Of a stretch of 64,000 nt of DNA, positions 17,170 through 25,576 are shown piece by piece. The stretch lies in the NCBI GenBank assembly GCA_018649885.1, contig JABIHA010000074.1, positions 51,602 to 115,601 on the forward strand, given 5' to 3'. A program made the translations under genes and the position numbers. Position 1 is the first letter of the stretch. The number at the start of each line of letters is the position of its first letter. The DNA comes from Bacteriovoracaceae bacterium (GTDB lineage: Bacteria > Bdellovibrionota > Bacteriovoracia > Bacteriovoracales > Bacteriovoracaceae). The notes beneath the pieces were generated by a model. That model was given only the letters and a program-made list of their open reading frames with translations, did no database searches and was not told where the DNA came from.

Positions 17170-18030
17170 CTAGTGCTTAGTCACTGGTAAAAGTGTGTTG
17201 ATAAAAAACGAGATCTCATCTTTAAGTTGTTTTCTGTGAACAATGCAGTCAATAAAGCCTCTTTCTAAAAGAAATTCTGATCTTTGAAAACCTTTAGGAA
17301 GACTCTGTCTGATACTTTGCTCAATAACTCGAGGTCCAGCAAAGCCAATTAAGGCCTTGGGCTCAGCGATGTTGATATCACCCAACATGGCAAAACTAGC
17401 TGCACACCCACCGGTAGTGGGATCAGTTAGTATTGAGATAAAGGGAAGGTTTGCCTCTCTCAGCCTTTGTCTGCTGGCCGAAGTTTTGGCCATTTGCATA
17501 AGAGAAATTATCCCCTCTTGCATCCTGGCCCCTCCCGAACATGACACTACAATACAGGGAATTTTCTTTTCATAGGCCAAGTCCATGGCATAAGCAATTT
17601 TTTCACCAGTAACAACTCCCATGGAACCACCCATGAATGAAAAGTCCATGGCCGCGATAGAAACTTCTCTTTGTCCTATTTTGCCAATCCCCAAAAGAGT
17701 TCCGTCATGAAGACCAGTGCCATCTTTTGCTTTTTTTAATCTATTTTCATAGCTCTGCTTATCTTCAAATTTTAAGGGATCATTACTAATAAGCTTCTCG
17801 CCAATTTGCTTAAAACTGCCTTCATCCACCAGGTACTCCACTCTTTTCAAAGCGGTGATTCGAAAATGTTTGTCACAGTAAGGACAGACATTTCCATTTT
17901 CCTCAAGTTTTGTACACTGGAGAATCTCTCCACATTCAGGACATTTTTTCCAAAGTCCCTCAGGAGTATTTGAATTAGGTCTTTTTTTACTTTTGAGCTT
18001 TGGGCTTTTAATCGTGTCAAACCAACCCAT
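17170..18030 (-). CDS. accD: Acetyl-CoA carboxylase carboxyltransferase subunit beta
   Basis: ATG 18030 (MGWFDTIKSPKLKSKK) matches the usual AccD start and has GAGG seven bases upstream; a GTG at 18042 is also open. The product is 286 residues. The zinc finger uses Cys30, Cys33, Cys49 and Cys52 (CPECGE...CPYCDKHF). The carboxyltransferase core has GMGVVTGEK-like MGGSMGVVTGEK, SCSGGARMQEG and DPTTGGCAASFAMLGD. With AccA it transfers carboxyl from biotin to acetyl-CoA to start fatty acid synthesis. First gene of the seven-gene minus-strand operon reaching the LysM/M23 gene. Confidence 0.96.
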   Translation of the reverse strand: MGWFDTIKSPKLKSKKRPNSNTPEGLWKKCPECGEILQCTKLEENGNVCPYCDKHFRITALKRVEYLVDEGSFKQIGEKLISNDPLKFEDKQSYENRLKKAKDGTGLHDGTLLGIGKIGQREVSIAAMDFSFMGGSMGVVTGEKIAYAMDLAYEKKIPCIVVSCSGGARMQEGIISLMQMAKTSASRQRLREANLPFISILTDPTTGGCAASFAMLGDINIAEPKALIGFAGPRVIEQSIRQSLPKGFQRSEFLLERGFIDCIVHRKQLKDEISFFINTLLPVTKH

Positions 18031-18238
18031 GGTACGCCTCACTTTTTTTCTAATATTGCATTTTAGTAAACAAATTTACTCTGAAAAAACTCCACTGTCA
18101 TCAATGTGCCCACTCTTCGTGGCAGTGCTGCAATTGTTAAACAACTGATATAACTTAAACCTTAGTGTTTCCCTCAACTTATCTGTAAAATAACCGATAA
18201 GTCTGATGAATTGTGTGTGTTTTACTGCTCGGTGGTAT

Positions 18239-21200
18239 ATGAAATTGATATTGTTTGTATTGGCATTGACCTTTATGACAGGCCCACTGGCTTTGGGTGG
18301 GGATACCGGTTTCAATAAATTTGAATGCATCGAAGGTCTCTTCCGAGTTTATAGCTGGGACGACGATGATCCAATGAACACTGGCAATGAAGGTGCAATT
18401 GAACCCATACGTGGCAACCCTCCAAAGACCAAAGGCAATATCCCCCTCACTCCTGGCCAACATGATTTACTTCAAAAATATTTTTACTTAAGGGCCGACA
18501 TTGCCCTCCACAAATATGCTCGCGCCTTTTTAATGGTCAACCGGGACTTGGGAAGAATAGCAGGAAGCAGTGAAACCGCTGCAAGATTAAAAGTGGCGAT
18601 TGATGAAAGGGCAGAAAAAGATACGGTTGAAGGTTATGGCGAGATTTATGAATTTTACCAAATGATAATGGAAGATGATTCAGATACCTCTAGGTTTAGC
18701 GGTAAAGATTTAGAGTACTACCTCTCAATTGGAACTCAATTAAAATCACTTTTTCCCTCGGAAGATGAGGCCAAATATGCTCCAGGCGTTTACGATGCCA
18801 AAGCGATGGCCCTGCTAGCAGGTGCTAATCCCAAGGGCACATACTTTACTGAAGAATTTATAAAGGCCATCAGAGGCGCCTACTCTGGAAAGGATTTTGA
18901 TCTCAATAAACTTAGAGGAGAAAAAGAGATTCGTGAAAGAGAAGGTGATTTAGATAAACTCTCTGATGAAATCATTGCCACATTTTCATCTCGAAAAGAT
19001 TTTCATTGCATGAAATATAATATAAAAAATGATCCAAGCAGTGGATGGAAGTATGCTCCCAAAGACTTTGCTCAAGTCCATATGGAGGAATATGCTCAGT
19101 GCTTTGATTTGGATTCATTTGAAATTGGAGAGGGCATTTATCTCTCACAAAATATTTACTCTGCCATAGAGGCCATAAATAAAGAAGGTGGGATAATTGT
19201 TCATACAGTGGATGCTCCACAACTTCCCCCCATTTTAGCGGAGCCTCCTGATGTAGTACTCTTAGTGCCTCCTTTGCATGATGCGGGTACTCTATTAACA
19301 TCAGACGGTGATGGTGGGTCTGGGCCACCACCAAACCCTTATAGTTTTGAAATCACACCACATGATAGTAATGATGAAATAAGAGTCGATGTTGTAATTA
19401 AAAAGGACGGAGAAGCTATTGATGTTAGCGGAGCCGACCCTAAAATTACTATCACTTGGAATCCGGTTGGAGGAGATCCTACGGCCTGCCCTGACAACTC
19501 ATGTGTCATCGCCAAAGATGTGGAACCTTTTATAGCAAGTATCAATGTCACTGTGGGAGAAGATGAACTCCCGGCGCAAACAATACCGATCACAGAAAAA
19601 AGAAGACCTCTCGCCATTCCTGTGGGCGGGGGAAGTGGTACATCTCCATACACTTTTGAGTTGAATCCAGATGACCGTGACACAGAGGTCGAAATTACTA
19701 TTCTCACAAAAAATAATGATGTGCCCATGGACCCTAATAGTGATGATCCAAAAGTCGTCATCACATGGTCACCCATATCTGACCCTCCTGTAGTTCCTGC
19801 AGCAGAACCAACCGAGTGCACAGGCAGGTCTTGTGTTATTCCAAAAGGGGATGAACCATTTAGTGCCCAAATTTTTGTTACTGTTGGAGAGGATGAACTC
19901 CCTGCACAGACAATACCGATCACAGAAAAAAGAAGACCTCTCGCTATTCCTGTGGGCGGGGGAAGTGGTACATCTCCATACACTTTTGAGTTGATTCCAG
20001 ATGACCGTGACACAGAGGTCGAAATTACTATTCTCACAAAAAATAATGATGTGCCCATGGACCCTAATAGTGATGATCCAAAAGTCGTCATCACATGGTC
20101 ACTCATATCTGACCCTCCTGCAGTTCCTGCAGCAGAACCAATCGAGTGCCCAGGCAGATCTTGTATTATTCCAAAAGGGGATGAACCATTTAGTGCCGAA
20201 ATTAGTGTCACTATTGGAGAAGATGTTTTGCCTCCACAAGTATTTGCAATTGATGTTGCTGGGCCTGAATCGGAATACAGCTTTGAGCTATCGAGTGAGA
20301 GTAAACCTGAAAAAGAGATTGTTACCGTAACAGTAAATAAAGGTGGCACTGAAATTCCTGTCGACGGAGCAGATCCAGCTGTCGTGATCAGCTGGGTAAA
20401 GGTTTCAAGTGGGCCTGACGATACTACTGATGATACAAGTAGCGCTGCTGTTGACGCCGACAGCACAACTGCTGACGTCGATAGCACAACTGCCGATGTC
20501 GACAGCACAACTGCTGATGTTGATAGCACAACTGCTGATGTCGACAGCTCAACTACTGATCCTACAGTGTGTCTTTTAGGTCAATGCGAAATAGAGAAAG
20601 GCCCGAGGGCATTTACAGTACGTATATTGGTGAAGGTTGGAGATGAAGAACTTGAGCCGCAAGAAATCGAAATTTCGAGAAAAAGGAACTCTTCAGGGTA
20701 TGAAATAGTCTTAGATGATGAAAGGAATGATGATGAGTCTGAGGTTAATATCAAAATATCAATCAAAAAAGATGGAGTAAGTGTTGATCTGTCTGAGATT
20801 GAAGGTGGCCACATTGTTTGGGACTCTTCAGATGCAGCAGGAGTTGCTGCAAGAGCAAGCGAAGATGACGAAGAGAGTGAAGAAGGTAGTAGTGCCAGAA
20901 GCAGCCTTGATTTGAACATAGGCGCAGTCGAAGAAACTGATGATACTGATACATCAGGGACTTTCTCATTTTCTGCAGAAACACAAAATATCTCAGGCAA
21001 TACAGATGTAATCATCTCTCTCAAAAAAGATGGAGAAGAAATAGGGCCAGAAGATGCAGAACAGCCTGTCATAATCACTTGGAGTAAAGTGCCAAGCATT
21101 GATACAGATGCCTTACCTGATGCTGACGCAGATGCAGTACCTGATGCTGACACAGATGCCGTACCTGATGCTGACACAGATGCCGTACCCGACGCTGACA

Positions 21201-21712
21201 CAGATGCCGTGCCTGATGCTGACTCAGTTTCTGTCCAAGAAATCGTTTGTGAAGATAGTGTTTGCCGTATTCCACAAGATGAAGCCGCCTTTGATGTGGT
21301 GATTAATGTCAAAGTTGGCGACCAACAGCTAGAACCTCTCAAAGTGGAGGGCATACCAGTTAAGGGAACAGCGCCAACTGAAGCTGCTACAGGTATTGAA
21401 GATATAGAAGTGACAGGCATTGGAGAAGCCGATTCCACCAGCGAGCCAGAATGCCAAAAAGATTCACTGGATTGCGATTTTCCAATAAAAGATAGTGACT
21501 ATGATATAAAGGTTTCTCTAGTTAAAGACGGAGAAGATGAGCCTTTAGATGAGCTTACCCACACTGTAAAAGCAAAAGACGAAGACGAAGACGAAGAAGA
21601 AGATGATGAAGCAGATGCAGAGCCTACGGCAGCTGTGGTACCAGAATTTCAGCCCAATCCTATTAATCCAGCATGGAAAAGATCATTTGATAGTGGTACG
21701 GCCAGACAATAA
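18239..21712 (+). CDS. Very acidic secreted tandem-repeat protein
   Basis: ATG 18239 (MKLILFVLALTFMTGPLALG) gives a signal peptide, so it is preferred to ATG 18206; 1157 residues. Residues about 20-350 are a mostly helical unique region. From about 365 there are six or seven copies of a beta-strand-rich module of about 110 residues. Each copy has a Y(S/T)FE start, a D.KV.ITW strand, a Cys-x4-Cys pair (ECTGRSCVIPKG, VCLLGQCEIEKG, VCEDSVCRIPQD) and a closing VTVGEDELPAQ-type strand. Asp/Thr/Ala/Pro linkers of 7- and 8-residue repeats separate some modules, and an Asp/Glu-rich tail follows. It looks like an Ig-like extracellular stalk; the family is not recognised. A surface or adhesin role is inference. 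Confidence 0.7.
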   Translation: MKLILFVLALTFMTGPLALGGDTGFNKFECIEGLFRVYSWDDDDPMNTGNEGAIEPIRGNPPKTKGNIPLTPGQHDLLQKYFYLRADIALHKYARAFLMVNRDLGRIAGSSETAARLKVAIDERAEKDTVEGYGEIYEFYQMIMEDDSDTSRFSGKDLEYYLSIGTQLKSLFPSEDEAKYAPGVYDAKAMALLAGANPKGTYFTEEFIKAIRGAYSGKDFDLNKLRGEKEIREREGDLDKLSDEIIATFSSRKDFHCMKYNIKNDPSSGWKYAPKDFAQVHMEEYAQCFDLDSFEIGEGIYLSQNIYSAIEAINKEGGIIVHTVDAPQLPPILAEPPDVVLLVPPLHDAGTLLTSDGDGGSGPPPNPYSFEITPHDSNDEIRVDVVIKKDGEAIDVSGADPKITITWNPVGGDPTACPDNSCVIAKDVEPFIASINVTVGEDELPAQTIPITEKRRPLAIPVGGGSGTSPYTFELNPDDRDTEVEITILTKNNDVPMDPNSDDPKVVITWSPISDPPVVPAAEPTECTGRSCVIPKGDEPFSAQIFVTVGEDELPAQTIPITEKRRPLAIPVGGGSGTSPYTFELIPDDRDTEVEITILTKNNDVPMDPNSDDPKVVITWSLISDPPAVPAAEPIECPGRSCIIPKGDEPFSAEISVTIGEDVLPPQVFAIDVAGPESEYSFELSSESKPEKEIVTVTVNKGGTEIPVDGADPAVVISWVKVSSGPDDTTDDTSSAAVDADSTTADVDSTTADVDSTTADVDSTTADVDSSTTDPTVCLLGQCEIEKGPRAFTVRILVKVGDEELEPQEIEISRKRNSSGYEIVLDDERNDDESEVNIKISIKKDGVSVDLSEIEGGHIVWDSSDAAGVAARASEDDEESEEGSSARSSLDLNIGAVEETDDTDTSGTFSFSAETQNISGNTDVIISLKKDGEEIGPEDAEQPVIITWSKVPSIDTDALPDADADAVPDADTDAVPDADTDAVPDADTDAVPDADSVSVQEIVCEDSVCRIPQDEAAFDVVINVKVGDQQLEPLKVEGIPVKGTAPTEAATGIEDIEVTGIGEADSTSEPECQKDSLDCDFPIKDSDYDIKVSLVKDGEDEPLDELTHTVKAKDEDEDEEEDDEADAEPTAAVVPEFQPNPINPAWKRSFDSGTARQ
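19562..20221 (+). repeat. 330-bp tandem duplication within the repeat protein
   Basis: Two adjacent 330-bp units (19562-19891 and 19892-20221), nearly identical at DNA level. For example, CACAGAAAAAAGAAGACCTC starts at 19591 and again at 19921. Each encodes one 110-residue module. The other modules have diverged strongly, so this copy event is recent. Confidence 0.85.
20459..20560 (+). repeat. 21-bp in-frame repeats (DSTTADV), about five copies
   Basis: Units begin at 20459, 20480, 20501, 20522 and 20543, with synonymous third-base changes between them. They encode Asp-Ser-Thr-Thr-Ala-Asp-Val linkers between repeat modules. Multiples of three keep the frame open when copy number changes. Confidence 0.8.
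21101..21220 (+). repeat. 24-bp in-frame repeats (DTDAVPDA), five copies
   Basis: Five head-to-tail 24-base units start at 21101, 21125, 21149, 21173 and 21197. They encode Asp-Thr-Asp-Ala-Val-Pro-Asp-Ala, with Leu or Ala variants in the first two. The third and fourth units are almost identical in DNA. Confidence 0.8.
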
Positions 21713-21724
21713 AGCTATGAAATT

Positions 21725-22489
21725 CTAGAATACAAAAGTCTGATCATTAGTACCAAGAATGGTAACTCTGTCAGAGCCAATCAAAGCGATTTCTTCGTAT
21801 AATTTTGAATGAAAATTAGGTTTTAGGTGTCCAAGAAAAATAGGCACACTTGGAGGCATTTTTAATATTTCCTCTTTCATTGAATCAGGCGTGTGATGCT
21901 GACTATCTACGGCGACTTGTTTTAGCGAGTTGGGAAAACTGACTTCAGTAAAGATGGCCTTTACATTCTCTGTTTGTTTTGCAAACTTCCAAATTTTCTC
22001 TGTAGGGGCAGTATCTTGAGTAAAAACAATGGCCGAGTTGCCTCTTTCTATAATAAAACCGATGGCATCACATGGATGGTTTACAGGAATGGCCGTAATT
22101 GTGTAATCCCCCAGCTTAATCTTTTTTTCTACTTCAATTTCATTAAATCTTATAGTTGGATTTTGCTGCGTCGGAAGTTTTGTAAAATCAGGCCATATGA
22201 CATCGTTGAGTAGGTACTTAGAAATTGAATCACTAATAGTCTTATTGGTGTGTACTTCAAAAGGTTTCCCTTTCATTCCAAAACAATTATCACAAATAAA
22301 AGCGAGGTCTTTTATATGATCTAGATGGGGATGAGAAATTAAAATATTGTCAATTTTGGCCTGCTCATCAATTTGAATACCATTGGCACACGAGCCGGCA
22401 TCAATTAAAAGTGTGCCATCAATTAGATAAGACGTGGCAAAATGCCCTGGGCACACACCACCACTTCCACCGATAATTCTTACTAACAT
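21725..22489 (-). CDS. MBL-fold hydrolase, class II cyclic-nucleotide phosphodiesterase-like
   Basis: 254 residues. The zinc motif HPHLDH (His53, His55, Asp57, His58) is followed by IKDLAFICDN, close to the class II phosphodiesterase signature HxHLDHI. Further metal ligands are plausible in NHPCDAIGF, FTQDTAP and LGHLKPN. Class II enzymes hydrolyse cAMP or cGMP; the exact substrate cannot be set from sequence and other MBL hydrolases are possible. Its stop is 12 bases from the convergent repeat-protein stop. It lies upstream of the opposite end of rsmI, with about 110 AT-rich bases between. Confidence 0.75.
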   Translation of the reverse strand: MLVRIIGGSGGVCPGHFATSYLIDGTLLIDAGSCANGIQIDEQAKIDNILISHPHLDHIKDLAFICDNCFGMKGKPFEVHTNKTISDSISKYLLNDVIWPDFTKLPTQQNPTIRFNEIEVEKKIKLGDYTITAIPVNHPCDAIGFIIERGNSAIVFTQDTAPTEKIWKFAKQTENVKAIFTEVSFPNSLKQVAVDSQHHTPDSMKEEILKMPPSVPIFLGHLKPNFHSKLYEEIALIGSDRVTILGTNDQTFVF

Positions 22490-22600
22490 AATTATGGTCC
22501 TGCTAAATATTTGATTCTTATCAGTTATTTTACCCTAATTCATATCAATAATACAAAAATGACATCACGGGGATCATTTTTCCAGATCTGCCCCAAAAAG

Positions 22601-23440
22601 CTATTTTTCTCCTGGCCCATCAATCAGCTTTTGATAGATATTTTTGGGATTTTCACCAAGTATTTCCGCCACAAGCTTGGCCACAATTTTTTTCTTACCC
22701 GCCTGCTCAAGCACCTTTTGGGCCAGATCGGTCAATTTCTTGTCGCTTCTTCTAGATTCCTTTACATCAATATAGAAGACGATCACCATCTCCCCTTTCA
22801 AAGTAATTTGATCGGCTATTGAAGAAAATTCATCTCCTTTAAATCGAACAACTTGCTGGAAAAGCTTTGTTAGCTCTCTGGCCAGACAAAACCTACCTCC
22901 TGGAAACTCATTACACAAAAGCTCTAGTGTCTCCATCACTCGATAGGGAGATTCAAAGAAAATATGAGTCATAGAACGTGAGCCAGCAAACTCTATTTTA
23001 TCTTTTCGCTTTTCACTATCGCGCGGAAAAAAACCATGGATCATGCACGGCTGTGGAGGAAGGCCTGCGAGTTCAAGTGCAGTTATAGGAGAGGTGGGGC
23101 CAGGGAAAGAGTCTATTTCAATCCCCTTTTCCAAACAGCCTCTTATGAGGGGATATGCAGGATCTGAAATGATAGGAGATCCAGCATCTGAAACCATATA
23201 AGCTTGAGGATAATCTTTAATAGTTTTGATAGTTCGATCTAAGTCATGCTCGGTACTGTGCTCATGATAAGAAATCAGCTTTTTACTCTGCGTAGAAATC
23301 TTCAAATGACCGAATATTTTAATCAGGTTTCGAGTATCTTCACAAATAAAAAGCTCACCTGATTTCAGCCCCTCGAGAGCTCTTGCAGTTAAGTCCTCAA
23401 TATTCCCAAGGGGAAGTCCTAATAGTGTCAGCTTTGCCAT
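22601..23440 (-). CDS. rsmI: 16S rRNA (cytidine1402-2'-O)-methyltransferase RsmI
   Basis: 279 residues. The tetrapyrrole-methylase fold is clear: LTLLGLPLGNIEDLTARAL, ICEDTRN, VSDAGSPIISDPAYPLIR (SAM loop), SFPGPTSPITALELAGLP and FESPYRVMETL. RsmI methylates the ribose of C1402 in 16S rRNA together with RsmH. The length is normal. The C-terminal 40 residues form the usual small helical domain. It is divergent from the STAS gene across a 106-base region containing an 11-bp inverted repeat. Confidence 0.95.
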   Translation of the reverse strand: MAKLTLLGLPLGNIEDLTARALEGLKSGELFICEDTRNLIKIFGHLKISTQSKKLISYHEHSTEHDLDRTIKTIKDYPQAYMVSDAGSPIISDPAYPLIRGCLEKGIEIDSFPGPTSPITALELAGLPPQPCMIHGFFPRDSEKRKDKIEFAGSRSMTHIFFESPYRVMETLELLCNEFPGGRFCLARELTKLFQQVVRFKGDEFSSIADQITLKGEMVIVFYIDVKESRRSDKKLTDLAQKVLEQAGKKKIVAKLVAEILGENPKNIYQKLIDGPGEK

Positions 23441-23468
23441 AGATATGAACCTTCATTTTTTTCCGCAT

Positions 23469-23510
23469 TAACCCAGGTGTATGCTCCATGTTACACTAGC
23501 ACCTGGGTTA
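23469..23510. promoter_or_regulatory. 11-bp inverted repeat between divergent rsmI and STAS genes
   Basis: TAACCCAGGTG (23469-23479) and CACCTGGGTTA (23500-23510) are perfectly complementary arms around 20 bases. There is no T-tract, so a terminator is unlikely. The position between divergent starts suggests an operator or an RNA hairpin in the STAS leader. Confidence 0.5.
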
Positions 23511-23546
23511 GGTAACCAAGAAAGATTCCATTTTCAAGGAGTGAAA

Positions 23547-23936
23547 ATGTCTATTAGGGCCACAATTACAACTGATGCCAACGGGGATATTACTGTACAA
23601 ATGCATGGAGGACTAGAATATGATTATTCAGTGCCTCTCAAAGAAGATTTGTTAGAGTTAGCTGAGCAAAATCCACACTCAAGAATCACACTTGATATGC
23701 AGGGAGTGGACTTTGTCGGATCGAGTGGCATAGGAAACTTTGTGGACACACTCAGGCATTTGAACAGAGACAAAACACAAGTAAACCTTCAAAATGTCAA
23801 AGAAGAGTTTGTAAAAGTGTTTAAACTTTATACTTTTGATATCAGTACCTACATCAATGACCAATTTGAGACAGATGAAACAAGACATCTTCAACTCATC
23901 CATGGTGGTTCAAGCCGTAGGACTTTTGAAAACTAA
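23547..23936 (+). CDS. STAS-domain protein (anti-sigma factor antagonist-like)
   Basis: AAGGAG before ATG 23547 (MSIRATITTDANG) sets the start; the open frame back to 23481 would run through the inverted repeat. The product is 129 residues. The STAS core is visible: SRITLDMQGVDFVGSSGIGNFVDTLRHLN, where Ser59/Ser60 match the serine phosphorylated in SpoIIAA/RsbV proteins, and then VNLQNVKEEFVKVFKLYTFD. Such proteins relieve anti-sigma inhibition in partner switching. No RsbW-like kinase or phosphatase is nearby. It is followed 16 bases later by a dehydrogenase gene. Confidence 0.85.
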   Translation: MSIRATITTDANGDITVQMHGGLEYDYSVPLKEDLLELAEQNPHSRITLDMQGVDFVGSSGIGNFVDTLRHLNRDKTQVNLQNVKEEFVKVFKLYTFDISTYINDQFETDETRHLQLIHGGSSRRTFEN

Positions 23937-23952
23937 GCACGAGTGCTGACCA

Positions 23953-24927
23953 GTGAAAAAAGTCCTCATTACAAGAAAACTATTTGATGGTGCCTTTAAT
24001 CGACTTAAACGCTCGAAGTTTTTTGGTGAAATAGAGCTCGACTACTGGGATCAACTCTCACCTATCCCAAAAAAAGAACTTGAAAAACGCGCTGTTGGGT
24101 GCAATGCCATACTTTGCAGCCTTGAAGACCAAATCGATAAAAAAATCATTCAAAATAATCCTCAGCTTTCAGTCATCTCCAACTACGCCGTTGGAGTTAA
24201 CAATATTGACACAAATTATTGCCGTGAAAAATCAATTCCAGTTGGACACACTCCAGGAGTTCTGACTGAGGCAACAGCTGATCTTTCATTTGCACTATTA
24301 ATTTCAGCAGCTCGAAATATTGTCAGCTCAAGTCAAAGCATACCAAAAGGTGATTGGAAATACTGGGACCCTGAGGGACACCTGGGGATTGAGCTTGCTG
24401 GAAAGTCTCTGGGAATTGTGGGGGCCGGAAGAATAGGCAAGGCCATGGCATATAGGGCCCACCACGGTTTTAACATGAAAATCCAATATTTTAACCGTTC
24501 AAAAAATAGTGAATTAGAAAAAAATACAAAAGCTCAGCGTGTAGATTTATCCACCCTGGCACGTGAGAGTGACTTTGTCTCCATCCACCTCCCCTTAAAT
24601 GACCAAACAGTAGGTTTTATAGGCAGAGATTTTTTTAATGAGATGAAAGAAACGGCAATTTTGATAAACACCGCCCGAGGTAAAATAATAAATCAAAGTG
24701 AACTCTACCAGATACTTAAAGACAGAAAAATATTTGCAGCAGCACTAGATGTTACAGACCCAGAGCCACTACCGCCTGGTCACCAGCTCTTAACACTTAG
24801 TAATTGTCTGATTACACCCCATATTGGATCCTCTACCTTTCAAACAAGATTAAGCATGGCAAGCATTGCGGTTGAAAACTTAATTGATGGATTAGAAGGA
24901 AGAGAGCTGACACATAGATTTTGCTAA
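23953..24927 (+). CDS. D-2-hydroxyacid dehydrogenase
   Basis: 324 residues from GTG 23953. NAD(P)-binding motif GIVGAGRIGKAMA, catalytic Arg in INTARGKIINQSEL, Glu region ALDVTDPEPLPPGHQL and the catalytic His in TPHIGSST all match the D-isomer-specific 2-hydroxyacid dehydrogenases. The sequence is closest in style to glyoxylate/hydroxypyruvate reductase (GhrB/GyaR), though D-lactate-type or phosphoglycerate dehydrogenases remain possible. It is cytoplasmic. It sits 16 bases after the STAS gene, probably co-transcribed, and converges on the VOC-like gene with a 2-base gap. Confidence 0.88.
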   Translation: MKKVLITRKLFDGAFNRLKRSKFFGEIELDYWDQLSPIPKKELEKRAVGCNAILCSLEDQIDKKIIQNNPQLSVISNYAVGVNNIDTNYCREKSIPVGHTPGVLTEATADLSFALLISAARNIVSSSQSIPKGDWKYWDPEGHLGIELAGKSLGIVGAGRIGKAMAYRAHHGFNMKIQYFNRSKNSELEKNTKAQRVDLSTLARESDFVSIHLPLNDQTVGFIGRDFFNEMKETAILINTARGKIINQSELYQILKDRKIFAAALDVTDPEPLPPGHQLLTLSNCLITPHIGSSTFQTRLSMASIAVENLIDGLEGRELTHRFC

Positions 24928-24929
24928 AT

Positions 24930-25382
24930 CTATACTCTATCTTCCCACTTAGAATAAATTTGACCTTTTTCTTTGGGAATTTGACTTGACCAAGGCCCAC
25001 TTTTTTTCGCGCATTTACTTTCTAGATTTACGAAGCGAAAAACTCTCCCCTCTCCATCTGATATTTCGGTGCAATTACCAAGGCCTTTGGATCTTTTTAA
25101 TGTTTTAAATTGATCTGCCCCTTTGCCGAATACAAAGAATTCATAACGTTGTTGAAAGTGCTGATGGCCCTCATCGCTATTATAAGCAATTTCCATAAAA
25201 GGAAGCAGCTCCACTTGGGCGCTCGTGACCTCCGACTTCTCAATCACATACTCAACTTCGCCACTTGTAAATACCATCCTAGATTGAAGACACTCTTTTA
25301 ATTCGAAATCTAAAACACTGGAAAAAAATGATGACATGAGATGGATATTTTTTGTAGGGACTAAAATTTTAACCACAGACAT
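24930..25382 (-). CDS. VOC-superfamily (glyoxalase/dioxygenase-like) protein
   Basis: 150 residues. The start KILVPTKNIHLMSSFFSSVLDFELKE has the beta-alpha pattern of vicinal oxygen chelate proteins, where a strand is followed by a helix and FY..VLGFE. A second half with FFVFGKGADQFKTL and ISDGEGRVFRFVNLE fits the DPDGN.F.F end. The metal ligands are not obvious, so enzymatic activity is uncertain. The gene stands between the convergent dehydrogenase and the hairpin element upstream of it. Confidence 0.55.
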   Translation of the reverse strand: MSVVKILVPTKNIHLMSSFFSSVLDFELKECLQSRMVFTSGEVEYVIEKSEVTSAQVELLPFMEIAYNSDEGHQHFQQRYEFFVFGKGADQFKTLKRSKGLGNCTEISDGEGRVFRFVNLESKCAKKSGPWSSQIPKEKGQIYSKWEDRV

Positions 25383-25471
25383 TCCCTAATCCTCTTCCTA
25401 AGGCTTAACAAGAATTATTATTTATCTATTATCTTTGTAAATGTGATTTAGAGCAAATGACTTGGTTAATA

Positions 25472-25576
25472 TATACTGGTTCCAGTTTGATTTTCAAGTG
25501 AGTGGATGACGAAGAAGGCGTGTGGTACACGCAGATGAGGAATACGCCACTTGAAAATAAAACTGGGATCAGTATA
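25472..25576. repeat. 29-bp-arm hairpin element (possible dispersed repeat/MITE)
   Basis: Arms 25472-25500 and 25548-25576 are complementary at 26 of 29 positions, and two of the three mismatches are G-T/G-U compatible on the plus strand. The 47-base interior contains a second hairpin, GCGTGTGGTACACGC (25518-25532), almost on the same centre. The outer ends read TATACTGG...TCAGTATA. It lies between two minus-strand genes and has no ORF. Arms, sharp ends and non-coding position suggest a miniature inverted-repeat or palindromic unit. Confidence 0.65.

Noticed and set aside
19339..21438. Long Ser/Thr-rich open frames opposite the repeat protein
   Set aside because: They are the antisense of Asp/Glu/Thr codons in a biased gene; no ribosome sites or plausible domains.
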